A DNA stretch of 64,000 nucleotides from Acidobacteriaceae bacterium dw_441. GTDB taxonomy: Bacteria > Acidobacteriota > Terriglobia > Terriglobales > Acidobacteriaceae. The notes under the pieces were generated by a model. It saw only the letters and a program-made list of their open reading frames with translations. It searched no databases and was not told the origin of the DNA. Shown here in pieces: positions 52,511 through 62,867 of the stretch. The stretch is taken from positions 1,550,001-1,614,000 of the forward strand of contig JAAVVA010000001.1 in assembly GCA_018449715.1 (NCBI GenBank), in the 5' to 3' direction. How positions within the stretch are numbered: position 1 is the stretch's first letter; the number at the start of each line of letters is the position of its first letter. The position numbers and the translations under genes are program-made.

Positions 52511-54979
52511 ATGTTCGAACGCTACACAGAGAAGGCGCGGCGGGTGATCTTCTTTGCCCGTTACGAGGCAAGTCAGTTTGGATCGCCCTATATTGAAACG
52601 GAACATCTGCTTCTGGGTCTGTTACGGGAAGATAAGGCGTTGACGAACCGCTTCCTGCGGTCGCACGCTTCGGTCGAGTCGATTCGCAAGCAGATCGAAA
52701 GTCACACGACGATACGCGAGAAGGTTTCGACGTCGGTCGACCTGCCCCTTTCCAATGAATGCAAGCGTGTGCTGGCCTATGCCGCCGAAGAGGCGGAGCG
52801 GCTGTCGCACAAGCACATCGGAACCGAGCACCTGCTGCTGGGCCTGCTGCGCGAAGAAAAATGCTTCGCCGCGGAGATCCTGACCGAGCGCGGTCTGCGG
52901 CTTCCGGCCATTCGCGAGGAACTGCAGCGGACGACGCAGGAGAAGACCCCCTCCTCGCAGTCGAGCAAGGGCCAGCGCGGCGAGCAGAGCATGTTGGCGG
53001 AGTTTTCCCGCGACCTGACGCAGGCGGCCCTCGACCAGCAGCTCGATCCTCTCGTCGGACGCGACACCGAGGTCGACCGCGTCATCCAGATTCTGTGCCG
53101 CAGGACGAAGAACAACCCCGTCCTGATTGGCGAGCCCGGTGTCGGCAAGACAGCCATCGTCGAGGGACTCGCCCAGAAGATCGCCGACGGCGAGGTTCCG
53201 AGCTTCCTCGCCGATAAGCGCGTGCTGGCGCTTGATCTCTCGCTGATCGTCGCGGGCACGAAGTATCGCGGCCAGTTCGAGGAGCGGCTGAAGACCATCA
53301 TGAAGGAGCTGATGGAGAACCAGAACTCCATCGTCTTCATCGACGAGCTGCACACGCTGGTCGGAGCCGGTTCCGCCGAAGGTTCGCTCGATGCGGCGAA
53401 CATCCTGAAGCCTGCCCTGAGCCGCGGCGAGATTCAGTGCATCGGCGCGACAACCCCCGCCGAGTACCGGAAGTCGATCGAGAAGGACCGTTCGCTCGAA
53501 CGCCGCTTCCAAGCCGTGAAGGTACCGCCTCCGAACGAAGAGGACGCGGTGAAGATCATCATGGGGATCAAGGATAAGTATGAGAAGTTTCATGCTGTCA
53601 GCTACACGGACGACGCGATTACCTTCTCGGTGTCGCACTCGAGCCGGTACATCCCCGACCGTTTCCTTCCCGACAAGGCCATCGACCTGATCGACGAAGC
53701 GGGAGCGCGTGTGAAGCTGCGGCAGACCTCCCTTCCCGAGGAGCTGACCGAGGTTCAGAAGCGGATCAAGTTCATCGTGCATCGCATGGAGAACGCGATT
53801 GCGAACCACGAGTTCGAGAAGGCGCGATTCTACTCGGACGAGGAGCGCAAGGAGCGCGAGAACCTGCGGGCTCTGCGCGACAAGTACCACCTCGACGATT
53901 CTTCGGCGGGCATCGTGACGCGCGAGGACATCGAGGACGTGGTGAGCCGCTGGACGGGCGTCCCTATCACTTCGCTGAAGGAAGAAGAGACGCAGCGGCT
54001 GTTGCGCGTCGAGGAAGAGCTGCACAAGAGGGTCATCTCGCAGGAGAAGGCGATCTCGGCGCTCGCCCGCGCGATTCGCCGGTCCAGAGCGGGCTTGAAG
54101 AATCCTGCTCGTCCCATCGGAAGCTTCCTCTTCCTCGGACCGACGGGCGTCGGAAAGACGGAGATGGCGCGCACGCTGGCGCAGTTCCTCTTCGGAAGCG
54201 AGAAGGCGCTGATCCGGTTCGATATGTCGGAGTTCATGGAGAAGCACTCGGTCAGCAAGCTGATCGGTTCGCCTCCGGGATACGTGGGCTACGAGGAGGG
54301 CGGACAGCTGACGGAGCGCGTGAAGCGCAATCCGTACTCCGTGGTACTGCTCGACGAGATCGAGAAGGCGCACCCGGACGTCTTCAACCTGCTGTTGCAG
54401 GTCTTTGAAGACGGACAGCTGACCGACGGACTCGGCAACACGGTCGACTACAAGAACACGATCATCATCATGACCTCGAACATCGGGGCCAAACACCTGC
54501 AGAAGCGGCAGGGACTGGGCTTCCAGAGCGAGAAGGAAGACATGGTGCTCGACAAGATGGAGGAGCTGGTGAGGGGCGAGGTCAAGCGCACCTTCAATCC
54601 GGAGTTCCTGAACCGTCTGGACGAGATCATCATCTTCACCTCGCTGTCGGATCAGGACCTGATGCAGATCTTCGAGCTTCTGGTGCAGCAGCTCAACGTC
54701 AACCTCGTTCACAAGGCGATCACCATCTCTGTGACCGACGAGGCAAAACGCTGGATCATCGAGAAGACGGCCTCGGACCGTACCTATGGAGCACGGCCTC
54801 TGCGCAGGGCTCTGCAGAAGTACATCGAGGATCCGCTGTCGGAGGCTCTCATCGGAGGCGGAATTCCGACGCGGCCAGCCTTCCTCGAGGTTTACCTCGA
54901 GAACAACCTGTTGTTCTACCGTCCGATCTCGAGCGACGGCGAGGACAAGGTCTCGGGCATGGCGCTCTCGACGGTCTAA
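52511..54979 (+). CDS. clpC: AAA+ chaperone/unfoldase ClpC
   Basis: At 822 residues this is a full class-I Clp ATPase. It has two N-terminal repeats ([20 protein letters not shown] and the related [20 protein letters not shown]), AAA1 with GEPGVGKT and VFIDELH, and a UVR motif in the middle domain ([20 protein letters not shown]), which marks ClpC rather than ClpA or ClpB. AAA2 has GPTGVGKTE and [13 protein letters not shown], and the C-terminal D2-small domain has [12 protein letters not shown]. It feeds substrates to ClpP, whose gene lies 5 kb downstream. The ATG at 52511 has GGGGAG about five bases upstream. Paired 25-bp repeats lie 250-330 bp upstream, and a strong terminator follows. An antisense frame covering the whole gene is a codon-bias shadow. 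Confidence 0.96.
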   Translation: MFERYTEKARRVIFFARYEASQFGSPYIETEHLLLGLLREDKALTNRFLRSHASVESIRKQIESHTTIREKVSTSVDLPLSNECKRVLAYAAEEAERLSHKHIGTEHLLLGLLREEKCFAAEILTERGLRLPAIREELQRTTQEKTPSSQSSKGQRGEQSMLAEFSRDLTQAALDQQLDPLVGRDTEVDRVIQILCRRTKNNPVLIGEPGVGKTAIVEGLAQKIADGEVPSFLADKRVLALDLSLIVAGTKYRGQFEERLKTIMKELMENQNSIVFIDELHTLVGAGSAEGSLDAANILKPALSRGEIQCIGATTPAEYRKSIEKDRSLERRFQAVKVPPPNEEDAVKIIMGIKDKYEKFHAVSYTDDAITFSVSHSSRYIPDRFLPDKAIDLIDEAGARVKLRQTSLPEELTEVQKRIKFIVHRMENAIANHEFEKARFYSDEERKERENLRALRDKYHLDDSSAGIVTREDIEDVVSRWTGVPITSLKEEETQRLLRVEEELHKRVISQEKAISALARAIRRSRAGLKNPARPIGSFLFLGPTGVGKTEMARTLAQFLFGSEKALIRFDMSEFMEKHSVSKLIGSPPGYVGYEEGGQLTERVKRNPYSVVLLDEIEKAHPDVFNLLLQVFEDGQLTDGLGNTVDYKNTIIIMTSNIGAKHLQKRQGLGFQSEKEDMVLDKMEELVRGEVKRTFNPEFLNRLDEIIIFTSLSDQDLMQIFELLVQQLNVNLVHKAITISVTDEAKRWIIEKTASDRTYGARPLRRALQKYIEDPLSEALIGGGIPTRPAFLEVYLENNLLFYRPISSDGEDKVSGMALSTV

Positions 54980-55003
54980 ACCAATCGGGCAATCCAAACC
55001 ATG

Positions 55004-55032
55004 TACTCCCCGGCTCTTGCAGCCGGGGAGTA
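55004..55032 (+). terminator. Rho-independent terminator after clpC
   Basis: ACTCCCCGGCT / AGCCGGGGAGT stem with loop CTTGC and trailing TATTGTTTTA, beginning 25 bp after the clpC stop. Confidence 0.85.
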
Positions 55033-55159
55033 TTGTTTTAAGCGCCTTCCACTTTGAAGTTGGGACGACATCAGCAAAAGGCTTGGGATTCATTCGCCTT
55101 CGCCTCAGAATGACGGACGCGACTATTTGCATCAAGGGAAAATCGAGGAGAACTTTTTT

Positions 55160-55597
55160 ATGGACCGACGTGAGTTTGCAGCCCTGTTCCCTGCCCTGGT
55201 GGCTGCGGCGACAGCATTGCCGGAACAGGCAGGAGCGGCCACGCTGCCTGCGGTGACATCGGGAGTGTTCAAGCCGGGCCCCGCAAAAACAGGGGCGCTT
55301 CCGAAACGGGCTTCGCGAGCATTAACCGGCGGTCTGCTGAAGGCCGGAAACATCCGGCTTGAAGTTCACGAGACGACGCAGGAGGTCGGGGCTCCGCACG
55401 AACCGGAGGAGACGCATCTGCACAGCGAGATTTGGCTGGTACAGTCTGGAACGCTCGACCTGACGATTAACGGGGTTCCGCATCGCATGTCGGCGGGAGA
55501 TATCGGAATCTGCGTTGCCGGAGAGAAACACTACATCCAGAATGCGGGAGATACACCGGCGACCTACTTCGTGGTGGCGGTAGGGCCACCCGAGTAG
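55160..55597 (+). CDS. Exported cupin-domain protein
   Basis: From ATG 55160 (AGGAG nine bases upstream) the product is 145 residues. It begins MDRREFAALFPALVAAATAL, a Tat-like leader with RRE-F, followed by a single cupin fold. The metal-ligand motifs are HLHSEIWLVQSGTLDLTING (HxH and Glu) and the second histidine in GEKHYIQNAG. Small exported cupins bind metals or small acids and have varied roles. The function here is unknown. The in-frame ATG at 55127 would add eleven residues before the leader and lacks a ribosome site. Confidence 0.82.
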   Translation: MDRREFAALFPALVAAATALPEQAGAATLPAVTSGVFKPGPAKTGALPKRASRALTGGLLKAGNIRLEVHETTQEVGAPHEPEETHLHSEIWLVQSGTLDLTINGVPHRMSAGDIGICVAGEKHYIQNAGDTPATYFVVAVGPPE

Positions 55598-55612
55598 GCC
55601 GCCCGGTGCGCT

Positions 55613-55921
55613 CTAGACGAGAGCCTTGGCAGATTTAACAGCACTATCGACAACTTCAGAGACTGAGTCGCTGGCCTTATCGACAAGATGAACAGCTTGA
55701 CTGCGGGCCTGCTTGATCGCGTCCTGTGCCTCGTCGCTGAACTTTTCCGCCTGCGACTTGAGGTAATCGGCCGCGTCGAGCAGATAGTCGCCCGCCTCTT
55801 CAGCGCCCTTGCGAAGCTTGCGACGCGTGCGAGCACCGCTCTGAGGAGCGTAAAGGAGAGCGATGGCAGCTCCCGCCGTCACTCCAATTCCAAAGGACAA
55901 CCAGTAGTTCTTCGCGCTCAT
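55613..55921 (-). CDS. YtxH-domain protein
   Basis: From ATG 55921 (GAGG eight bases upstream) the product is 102 residues. One N-terminal membrane helix (YWLSFGIGVTAGAAIALLYA) is followed by the YtxH motif APQSGARTRRKLRKGAEEAG and a long amphipathic helical tail rich in A, K, D and E. YtxH proteins are envelope- or stress-associated and of unknown mechanism. The frame can be extended to 56122, but that part overlaps the uracil-DNA glycosylase gene's 3' end and is not family-like. The convergent cupin gene ends 16 bp away. Confidence 0.82.
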   Translation of the reverse strand: MSAKNYWLSFGIGVTAGAAIALLYAPQSGARTRRKLRKGAEEAGDYLLDAADYLKSQAEKFSDEAQDAIKQARSQAVHLVDKASDSVSEVVDSAVKSAKALV

Positions 55922-56016
55922 ATAAATATCCTCACCCGTATTCTCACACCACCCCTTAGGATTCGAAAGAACATGATGGGGTTGGCCTTTGAGCGGTATC
56001 CGCCCAGCGCGGATCT

Positions 56017-56730
56017 TTAGTCCAGACCGGCCAGATCTCTTGCCTTGATGAAGATACGGGTAAACATCGCTGTGTTCAAACGCCCGGTATTCGTGTTGCG
56101 CAGCGAAGGGTGATAGCTGCAAAGAAGCTGCATCCCGTTCGGCAGCTCGTAGTGCGCCGCGTGTCCGAAGCGGTAAGCGGACTTGCGCTCGATGATGCCC
56201 TGCGAGAGCAGAAAGGCCATGTATCCATCGAAGGCGATCTTGCCGAGGCAGACGACGACGCGAAGCCTCTTGAGCTGGCTGATCTCGGCAGCGAAGTGCG
56301 TGGAGCAGCTACGCAACTCCTGCGGGGTGGGCTTGTCGCCGGGAGGAGCACAGCGGACGACGGAGGCGATCCATGCCCCACGGAGTCGAAGACCATCCTC
56401 ACGCGAAGTCGCGTCAGGTTGATTGGCGAATCCGGTCTCGTGCAGGACGGGGTACATAAAATATCCTGCGCCGTCTCCCGTAAAGGGACGACCCGTCCGA
56501 TTAGCCCCGTGGGCTCCAGGGGCAAGGCCGACGATCAGGACGCGAGCCTTCGGGTCGCCGAAGCCGGGGACAGGGCGTGCCCAGTAGGTTTGATCCATGT
56601 AGGCGCGGCGTTTCGTCTCGCCGATGCCCTTGCAATAGACACGAAGACGGGTACAGGTCTCGCAGGCGACGATGGTCTGCTGGATTCGAAGAAGTTCCTC
56701 TGGGAGGGGGGATACGGTAGAGCGTCTCAC
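56017..56730 (-). CDS. Type-5 uracil-DNA glycosylase (UdgB-like, 4Fe-4S)
   Basis: The 237-residue enzyme shows motif A GLAPGAHGANRTGRPFTG at about 68-85, without the Asp/Asn catalytic residue of other families, as is characteristic of family 5. It also has CSYHPSLRNTNTGRL near the end. The four iron-sulfur cysteines are visible as C23-x2-C26 (VACETC) and the later VVRC and RSC positions. It removes uracil and other deaminated bases from DNA in the cytoplasm. Family-5 enzymes are typical of thermophiles, actinobacteria and acidobacteria. It is a single gene, read towards the YtxH gene about 95 bp downstream. Confidence 0.92.
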   Translation of the reverse strand: MRRSTVSPLPEELLRIQQTIVACETCTRLRVYCKGIGETKRRAYMDQTYWARPVPGFGDPKARVLIVGLAPGAHGANRTGRPFTGDGAGYFMYPVLHETGFANQPDATSREDGLRLRGAWIASVVRCAPPGDKPTPQELRSCSTHFAAEISQLKRLRVVVCLGKIAFDGYMAFLLSQGIIERKSAYRFGHAAHYELPNGMQLLCSYHPSLRNTNTGRLNTAMFTRIFIKARDLAGLD

Positions 56731-56832
56731 TGCATCTCATCATAGTGGTAGTCTCTGCGGGACAGGCCAAAGGACAGAACAGTTTCATTTCCATAGAATT
56801 GGAATAGAGAAAGCATCCGTACTTACTACAAG

Positions 56833-58167
56833 ATGCGGCAGGCGGAGATTTTGGCAGATTTGAAAGAAAGTCGTTTTATAAAAGACCGCGCAAAGGGATC
56901 GAGCGGATGGCTACAGAGCAATCTGATCCTGCGCTCGGGAGTAGTCACCATCGTCGTAGTAGCCCTTGGGCTCCTGGTTGCGGCAATTACATGGCAAGCC
57001 CACACCCGTGGACGTTTTGCTAAGTTGAAGCAGGAGTTGAACCCCGCCGAACACGTTACTCTCTCCCCCCAGCCCGGCGGGCAGGATGCCCTGGTCGTGG
57101 AACGCTCCTCCATCGAGGGCGGCACCGTCCCGGAGTTCCTTTCGGCGACCGTGCTTCCAGGGCGCGGAATGAATGTGCTTCAAATCAAAGCCCTTCTTCC
57201 GTCTAAGGGAGAGGTCAACCTTCTGGCCTCCCCGACGCTGGAAGACGCCGCTAAAAGTATGAACGGCAAGGATGATGACGCCAACGGAGCAGCCAGCCTG
57301 ACGATGGGAGGAGCCTTCGAAGTTCCCTGGGCGGGCGATCTCTACGGCGCCCCCTCCGATGGCGACCGGATGAGCGCCTCCTGGAATGGATACAACCTTC
57401 GTCTGCCCGCGGAGCGGCGCGGAGCATACGCCGTCGCCACCGGCGGTCTTCTGCTGAAAAAAGACTCCTTCTCATCCGACATCAACATGATGCCGGATGG
57501 AGGCGAGATCGCGGCGGTCTATGACCTCGACAGCTCCGACGGTAGCTGGCCCTCGAAGATGAAGGTGGACGGCTCGATCCAGTTGAGCAGCCGCACCATA
57601 GAGATGAAGATCGTCGCAACCAACACAGGCACTGTCCCAGAGCCCGTGGGGATGGGATGGAGGCCTCGCTTCGCCCTCCTGAGCGACCGTGGCAAGATCA
57701 TGCTGCGGCTTCCCAGCGTAACCCGCGAGGAGATTCGCGATACCCACTCGGGGATTCCGAGCGGAAGACTGGTCGCCGTCGAAGGAACGGAGTACGACTT
57801 CAGCTCACGCACAGGCTCGGAGCTGGGCAACCTCAGCCTGGACGACACCTTCGTTCACCTGCGGCAGGCCCCGCTCGATGCGGGCCCGGTGGCAGAACTG
57901 CGCGACCCGGACAACAACTACGGCATTCGCCTCACGATGCTCAGCACATCGATCCGCGCGATTCACGTGGACGCTCCCTCCGATGGCGGGTTCGTCACGA
58001 TGGAGCCCCGCTTCAACTACGACGATCCCTTCGGGCACCAGTGGTCCAGGGACGAGCACACAGGAATGGTGGTGCTGGAACCGGGCAAATCCGTGCAATG
58101 GCGGGTACGTCTGGAGATATTTGCCCTCACTCCCGCAACGTCCTCGACGAACAGCAGCCACTCGTAA
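56833..58167 (+). CDS. Membrane-anchored aldose-1-epimerase-like protein
   Basis: A 444-residue protein with a cytoplasmic N-terminal stretch and one membrane anchor at about 36-58 (VVTIVVVALGLLVAAITWQA). It then has a beta-sandwich resembling the galactose-mutarotase superfamily: NLLASPTLEDA, MGWRPRFALLSDRGKIMLRL, MEPRFNYDDPFG and a terminal VVLEPGKSVQWRVRLEIFAL. Ordinary mutarotases are soluble and use a His-Glu pair; I cannot place the catalytic histidine with confidence here. A surface-anchored sugar-binding protein is as likely as an enzyme. The start has no strong ribosome site. The trigger-factor gene follows after 149 bp. Confidence 0.65.
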   Translation: MRQAEILADLKESRFIKDRAKGSSGWLQSNLILRSGVVTIVVVALGLLVAAITWQAHTRGRFAKLKQELNPAEHVTLSPQPGGQDALVVERSSIEGGTVPEFLSATVLPGRGMNVLQIKALLPSKGEVNLLASPTLEDAAKSMNGKDDDANGAASLTMGGAFEVPWAGDLYGAPSDGDRMSASWNGYNLRLPAERRGAYAVATGGLLLKKDSFSSDINMMPDGGEIAAVYDLDSSDGSWPSKMKVDGSIQLSSRTIEMKIVATNTGTVPEPVGMGWRPRFALLSDRGKIMLRLPSVTREEIRDTHSGIPSGRLVAVEGTEYDFSSRTGSELGNLSLDDTFVHLRQAPLDAGPVAELRDPDNNYGIRLTMLSTSIRAIHVDAPSDGGFVTMEPRFNYDDPFGHQWSRDEHTGMVVLEPGKSVQWRVRLEIFALTPATSSTNSSHS

Positions 58168-58316
58168 CTCCGAGTGGCTGCGACCGCCTGAAAACCCCGG
58201 CGTCGCTCTCGTTTGACCCTCCGCGACGAAGCCTCGTACAGTAGTAGAGAGGCGCGTGCCGCGTGGTCCCGGATGAGCGACTGCAGCGCAATTACACGTG
58301 ACCCAAACTGGAAGGC

Positions 58317-59741
58317 ATGGATTTGACCCCAACAGAGACGACAGAGACCAAGACGACTGCCGAGCAGCCGTCGGAAGCGGCGCAGACGCTCGCCCACGAT
58401 CATGATCACGACCACAGCCAAGAGCATCACCACGGCCCGACCCTGAATCCCGAGCTGACACGCGAGATCGCGGTCGAGGTGGGTGCAGACGAGGTCTCGA
58501 AGACCTACAAGACCATCATCAAGCGTTACCAGAAGATGGCCCGTATTCCGGGCTTCCGCGCAGGCAAGGTTCCCGAGTCGCTGGTGCGCTCGAAGTTTGC
58601 CAAGGAGCTTCGCCAGGAGGTCCTCGAGACGCTGGTTTCGGAGCGCTTCCGCAAGGCGATCGATGAGCAGAAGCTGCGCCCGATCTCGGAGCCCCAGCTT
58701 CTGGACCTTCAACTTCACGACGGCCAGCCCCTGACCTTCAAGGCTGCCTTCGAGGTTGCTCCCGAGTTCACCGTGGACGGCTACGATGCCGTGAAGGTGG
58801 AGCGTCCCATCGTCGAACTGACCGAAGACGAGTACCAGGCCGAGTTGTCCCGTGCAGTCGACAGCTTCGCGACCGTCGAGACGGTTGAGGAAGATCGTCC
58901 GCTGGTCAACGGCGACTGGGCAGAGATCCAGTTCAAGGGCGAGTTCAAGGACCTGGCCCAGACCGTGACCGAGGACGGCGTCGAGAACGCGACCGCAACC
59001 GAGCCGATCACCGGCGAGGACGTTCTGGTCGAGGTCGGCGGCAAGAACACGCTTCCCGCCTTCAACGATGCCCTGAACGGCGCAAAGCCCGGTCAGGAGA
59101 TGAGCTTCGAGGTCACCTATCCTGCTGAGTTCGGCGAGCCCCGCCTGGCCGGACAGACGGTTTCCTACGACGTCACCGTAAAGGCGATCAAGCGCAAGAC
59201 CTTCCCCGAGCGCGATGCGGAGTTCGCCAAGCAGCTTGGCAACTTCGAGAGCTGGGAGGAGTTCGAAAAGCAGCTTCGCGAGAACGCTGCCAACAGCAAG
59301 AAGCGTGCACTCGAGAGCCAGTCCCGCGACAAGATGCTGGACGAGTTGGTGCAGAAGTTCCAGTTCCCCGTTCCCGAGTCGTTCGTGCAGCAGCAGATCG
59401 ATGCCCGCCTCGACCGCGGACTTCGCGCTCTGGCGCAGCAAGGCATGACTCCCGAGGAGATGCGCAAGCTCGACTTCCACCGCCTGCGCGATGCGCAGCG
59501 CGATCAGGCCCTGAACGAGGTGAAGGCCTCGATGCTGCTGGACAAGATCAGCGAGGCCGAGAACATCACGGTCGCCGACGAGGATCTCGACCAGGAGCTG
59601 TTCATGCTGTCGCTTCAGTCGCGCGAGCCGCTGGAGACCCTGCGTGAGCGCCTGGCCAAGGACGGCGGCCTCGAACGAATTCGCGAGCAGATGCGCCGCG
59701 AGAAAACCGCAAGCGCGCTCTACGAGAAGCTGGCTTCGTAG
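58317..59741 (+). CDS. tig: Trigger factor
   Basis: The 474-residue ribosome-bound chaperone has the signature loop GFRAGKVP at 79-86 that docks on ribosomal protein L23. The FKBP-like prolyl isomerase domain (GDWAEIQFKGEFKDL, TYPAEFGEPRLAGQTV) is present, as is a long helical C-terminal domain ending KTASALYEKLAS. It folds nascent chains at the exit tunnel. A histidine/aspartate-rich extension (residues 28-40, HDHDHDHSQEHHH) precedes the ribosome-binding domain and is unusual for the family. The order tig-clpP-clpX-lon is the widely conserved quality-control cluster; clpP starts 64 bp downstream. Confidence 0.96.
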   Translation: MDLTPTETTETKTTAEQPSEAAQTLAHDHDHDHSQEHHHGPTLNPELTREIAVEVGADEVSKTYKTIIKRYQKMARIPGFRAGKVPESLVRSKFAKELRQEVLETLVSERFRKAIDEQKLRPISEPQLLDLQLHDGQPLTFKAAFEVAPEFTVDGYDAVKVERPIVELTEDEYQAELSRAVDSFATVETVEEDRPLVNGDWAEIQFKGEFKDLAQTVTEDGVENATATEPITGEDVLVEVGGKNTLPAFNDALNGAKPGQEMSFEVTYPAEFGEPRLAGQTVSYDVTVKAIKRKTFPERDAEFAKQLGNFESWEEFEKQLRENAANSKKRALESQSRDKMLDELVQKFQFPVPESFVQQQIDARLDRGLRALAQQGMTPEEMRKLDFHRLRDAQRDQALNEVKASMLLDKISEAENITVADEDLDQELFMLSLQSREPLETLRERLAKDGGLERIREQMRREKTASALYEKLAS

Positions 59742-59805
59742 AGCGTACCCCTAAGGACGCAATCAAGTACGATCTCAATCGCGAGATGTAAAGAAAGAGA
59801 GTGTT

Positions 59806-60396
59806 ATGGGACTGGTACCGATGGTGATCGAGCAGACGAGTCGTGGCGAACGCGCCTACGACATTTATAGCCGTCTGCTTCGCGACAACATCATTTTCCT
59901 GGGAACTCCGATCGATGACAACATCGCGAATGTGATCATTGCGCAGATGCTGTTCCTGAGCGGAGAGGACCCGGAGAAGGACATTCAGCTCTACATCAAC
60001 TCGCCGGGAGGTTCCATCACGGCGGGTCTGGCGATCTACGACACGATGCAGTACATCAAGAACGACGTGGTGACCTTCTGCATCGGTCAGGCGGCGTCGA
60101 TGGGAGCGTTCCTGCTGATGGCGGGCAAGAAGGGCAAGCGGTTCGCCCTTCCCAACTCGCGCATCCTGATCCACCAGCCGTCGATGGGCGGCCTGAGCGG
60201 ACAGGCGACCGACATCGACATCCACGCGAGAGAGATTCTGCGTATCCGCGAGATTACCAACAAGCTGATGAGCGCCAGCACGGGCCAGACGCTTGAGAGG
60301 ATTGAGCGGGACGTGGAGCGCGACTTCATCATGACGGCCCCGCAGGCCAAGGAGTACGGGATTATCGACGACATCATCGATCGTCCCCGCACCTAG
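59806..60396 (+). CDS. clpP: ATP-dependent Clp protease proteolytic subunit
   Basis: The 196-residue serine protease has the catalytic triad Ser98 (GQAASMGAF), His123 (ILIHQP) and Asp173 (ERDFIM), and the N-terminal axial-loop segment [20 protein letters not shown]. It forms the two-ring chamber that works with ClpX and ClpC, both encoded in this window. AAGAGAG lies a few bases before the ATG. A hairpin terminator separates it from clpX. Confidence 0.97.
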   Translation: MGLVPMVIEQTSRGERAYDIYSRLLRDNIIFLGTPIDDNIANVIIAQMLFLSGEDPEKDIQLYINSPGGSITAGLAIYDTMQYIKNDVVTFCIGQAASMGAFLLMAGKKGKRFALPNSRILIHQPSMGGLSGQATDIDIHAREILRIREITNKLMSASTGQTLERIERDVERDFIMTAPQAKEYGIIDDIIDRPRT

Positions 60397-60411
60397 ACTG
60401 CATCTTTCTGC

Positions 60412-60437
60412 AAGGCCCGGGCTTCGGTCCGGGCCTT
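60412..60437 (+). terminator. Hairpin terminator between clpP and clpX
   Basis: AAGGCCCGG / CCGGGCCTT with an 8-base loop, followed by TCTGTTCC, 16 bp after the clpP stop. It suggests clpX has its own promoter, in the 120 bp before its start. Confidence 0.8.
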
Positions 60438-60559
60438 TCTGTTCCCCCCGGCGCTCGTGACCAAGGTACCGTGGCAGGCTCCCTCCCGCCTTTGGAAACG
60501 GGTGTAGACTTATTAACAGCAGTTTTTTTTGCACCGCAAGACCAGGAGTCGTTGCACCT

Positions 60560-61846
60560 ATGAAAACTTCCCGGGGCACAGAGGAATCGCTTCGCTGCTC
60601 GTTTTGCCATAAGTCACAGGATGCTGTAGCCAAGCTGATCTCCTCCCCCTCTGACTATCCACGCGCCTACATCTGTGATGAGTGCGTGGCGGTGTGCAAC
60701 TCGATCCTCGAAGATGACCGCACGGAGACGCAGCCCGGCGCTGCCCCGGCTCATCTGCCCAAGCCCCAGGAGGTCAAGGCCTTCCTGGACGAGTACGTCA
60801 TCGGGCAGGAAACGACGAAGAAGAAGCTGGCGGTCGCAGTCTACAACCACTACAAGCGCATCCAGATGAACAAGACGCGCGGCAACGATGTGGAGCTGGC
60901 GAAGTCAAACATTCTGCTGGTCGGACCGACCGGCTCGGGCAAGACCCTTCTGGCGCACACGCTGGCCAAGATGCTGGACGTCCCCTTTGCCATCGTCGAT
61001 GCGACGACCCTGACCGAGGCCGGTTATGTGGGCGAGGACGTCGAAAACATCATTCTGAAGCTGCTGCAGGCGGCTGATGGAGACGTTGCCCGTGCGCAGT
61101 GCGGCATCATTTACATCGACGAGATCGATAAGATCGGTCGCAAGGACGAGAACCCCTCGATCACCCGCGACGTCTCGGGCGAAGGCGTGCAGCAGGCTCT
61201 GCTGAAGATTCTTGAAGGCACCGTCGCCAATGTTCCCCCGCAAGGCGGACGCAAACACCCCCACCAGGAGTTCACCGCCGTCGATACGACGAACATCCTC
61301 TTCATCTGCGGCGGAGCCTTTGTCGGACTCGAAAAAGTCATCGGACGTCGCGTCGGCAAGAAGGCCCTGGGCTTCCGCGCCGGAGCTGAAACCGAGCAGA
61401 AGGACGGCGAGGTTATGCCGATCCGCGCACAGCGTGACTCCGAGCTGCTTCGCCAGGCGGAACCGCAGGATCTGCTCAAGTACGGCCTGATCCCCGAGTT
61501 CGTAGGGCGTCTGCCTGTCATGGGCATCCTGGATGAGCTGGATGAGGCTGCGCTGATCGAGATTCTGACCAAGCCGCGCAACGCAATCCTGAAGCAGTAT
61601 GCGAAGCTGTTCGACTTCGAGGGTGTAAAGGTGACCTTCACCGACGAGGCTGCGCGAGCGATTGCCCGCGAGGCTCTCTTGCGGAAGGTCGGAGCCCGCG
61701 GCCTACGCATGATTATCGAAGAGCTGATGCTCGACCTGATGTACCATGTTCCCGGAAACAAAAAGGTCAAGGAGATCGTCATCACCGACGCGATGGTGAA
61801 AAACCGCGACCTGACTGTACCAATGCTGCTCGAAAAAGCCGGATGA
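60560..61846 (+). CDS. clpX: ATP-dependent Clp protease ATP-binding subunit ClpX
   Basis: The 428-residue unfoldase has the N-terminal zinc-binding domain (Cys13, Cys16, Cys39, Cys42), Walker A GPTGSGKT at 122-129 and Walker B IIYIDEID ending near 190. The RKH pore loop appears as GGRKHPHQ, and the ClpP-docking loop as LGF instead of the more common IGF. The C-terminal small domain contains [18 protein letters not shown]. It recognises tagged proteins and feeds them to ClpP. It follows clpP after a terminator, and an FkbM-type methyltransferase gene starts 19 bp after it. Confidence 0.97.
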   Translation: MKTSRGTEESLRCSFCHKSQDAVAKLISSPSDYPRAYICDECVAVCNSILEDDRTETQPGAAPAHLPKPQEVKAFLDEYVIGQETTKKKLAVAVYNHYKRIQMNKTRGNDVELAKSNILLVGPTGSGKTLLAHTLAKMLDVPFAIVDATTLTEAGYVGEDVENIILKLLQAADGDVARAQCGIIYIDEIDKIGRKDENPSITRDVSGEGVQQALLKILEGTVANVPPQGGRKHPHQEFTAVDTTNILFICGGAFVGLEKVIGRRVGKKALGFRAGAETEQKDGEVMPIRAQRDSELLRQAEPQDLLKYGLIPEFVGRLPVMGILDELDEAALIEILTKPRNAILKQYAKLFDFEGVKVTFTDEAARAIAREALLRKVGARGLRMIIEELMLDLMYHVPGNKKVKEIVITDAMVKNRDLTVPMLLEKAG

Positions 61847-61865
61847 TCAAAATGGAGTAAACGCA

Positions 61866-62759
61866 ATGAAGCACCTGCTTCGGACGCTCCAGGTTATCGT
61901 TCAACATCCTCTGAACGTCTCGGATCGTCCGGGGTCGCTTTTGCGCTACGCCAAATGGCAGGTTGGCAGTCGGCTTGTTCCCGGTCCTGTCATTGTTCCT
62001 TTCGTCAACGACACCGTCTTTATTGCCTCTCCCGGTATGACCGGGGTCACCCAGAACATCTACACGGGGCTTAGTGATTTTTTCGACTGCGCTTTCCTTC
62101 TTCATCTTCTGAGAGAAGGTGATCTTTTTGTGGATGTGGGCGCAAACGCAGGGATCTATACGGTTCTCGCGGCAGGAGCCGCTGGTTCAGAGGTCGTTTC
62201 CGTGGAACCGATCCCGCAAACCTTTCAGCGGCTTTGCGCGAATATCCGGGTCAACAGCGTCTCCGACAAGGTAGCGGCCCACAATGTCGGCCTTAGCAGC
62301 AAAGAAGGAATGCTGCGGTTCACGTCCAGCCGGGACACGATGAACAAGGTGGTTGAAGACCTCAGCTACGATGGCCCCTCGCTCAACGTCCCTGTATATT
62401 CGCTGGATACTCTTCTTCGAGGAAGGATTCCGCAGCTCATCAAGATCGACGTGGAGGGATGGGAGTCAGAGGTCATTGCGGGGAGTGCATCCACGCTGCG
62501 CGATTCTTCGTTGATGGGCCTGATCGTCGAGACAGATGGCAAGCACTCGGAGTTCAATGCAAACGAACGCAGTGTGCACGCATGCCTGATGGAGAACGGC
62601 TTTAAACCGCATATCTACAATCCGGTATCCCGTTCCCTGCAACCCATTCCCGGGAAGAATCCAAAGAGCACTAATACCCTTTATATAAGGAATACTCCCC
62701 AGGTACAGGACCGCTTGCAATCGGCTGCTTTTTTCCGAGTTGCGAACAGAAGCTTCTGA
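61866..62759 (+). CDS. FkbM-family methyltransferase
   Basis: The 297-residue product has the SAM-binding motif FVDVGANAGIYTVLAAGAAG followed by VVSVEPIPQTFQRLCANI, and the FkbM block LIKIDVEGWESEVIAGSAST. Family members O-methylate sugars or secondary metabolites, often in polysaccharide clusters. It is inserted between clpX (19 bp) and lon (108 bp), which are usually adjacent, and it has a somewhat lower G+C look than both. It might be co-transcribed with clpX. The substrate is unknown; a link to proteolysis is not implied. Confidence 0.9.
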   Translation: MKHLLRTLQVIVQHPLNVSDRPGSLLRYAKWQVGSRLVPGPVIVPFVNDTVFIASPGMTGVTQNIYTGLSDFFDCAFLLHLLREGDLFVDVGANAGIYTVLAAGAAGSEVVSVEPIPQTFQRLCANIRVNSVSDKVAAHNVGLSSKEGMLRFTSSRDTMNKVVEDLSYDGPSLNVPVYSLDTLLRGRIPQLIKIDVEGWESEVIAGSASTLRDSSLMGLIVETDGKHSEFNANERSVHACLMENGFKPHIYNPVSRSLQPIPGKNPKSTNTLYIRNTPQVQDRLQSAAFFRVANRSF

Positions 62760-62867
62760 GTTTCATCCCTGTCTTTTCATATTCTGAACATTCCAAAATG
62801 GTAAGCGGTACAATCACCTGAAGGACGCATCTTTGCACCTTTTTGCGCGTCTAATTTGGGGAGAACT

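Noticed and set aside
52622..55135. 837-codon minus-strand frame opposite clpC
   Set aside because: Complete overlap with a strongly conserved gene, no recognisable domains; an artefact of G+C-rich codon usage.
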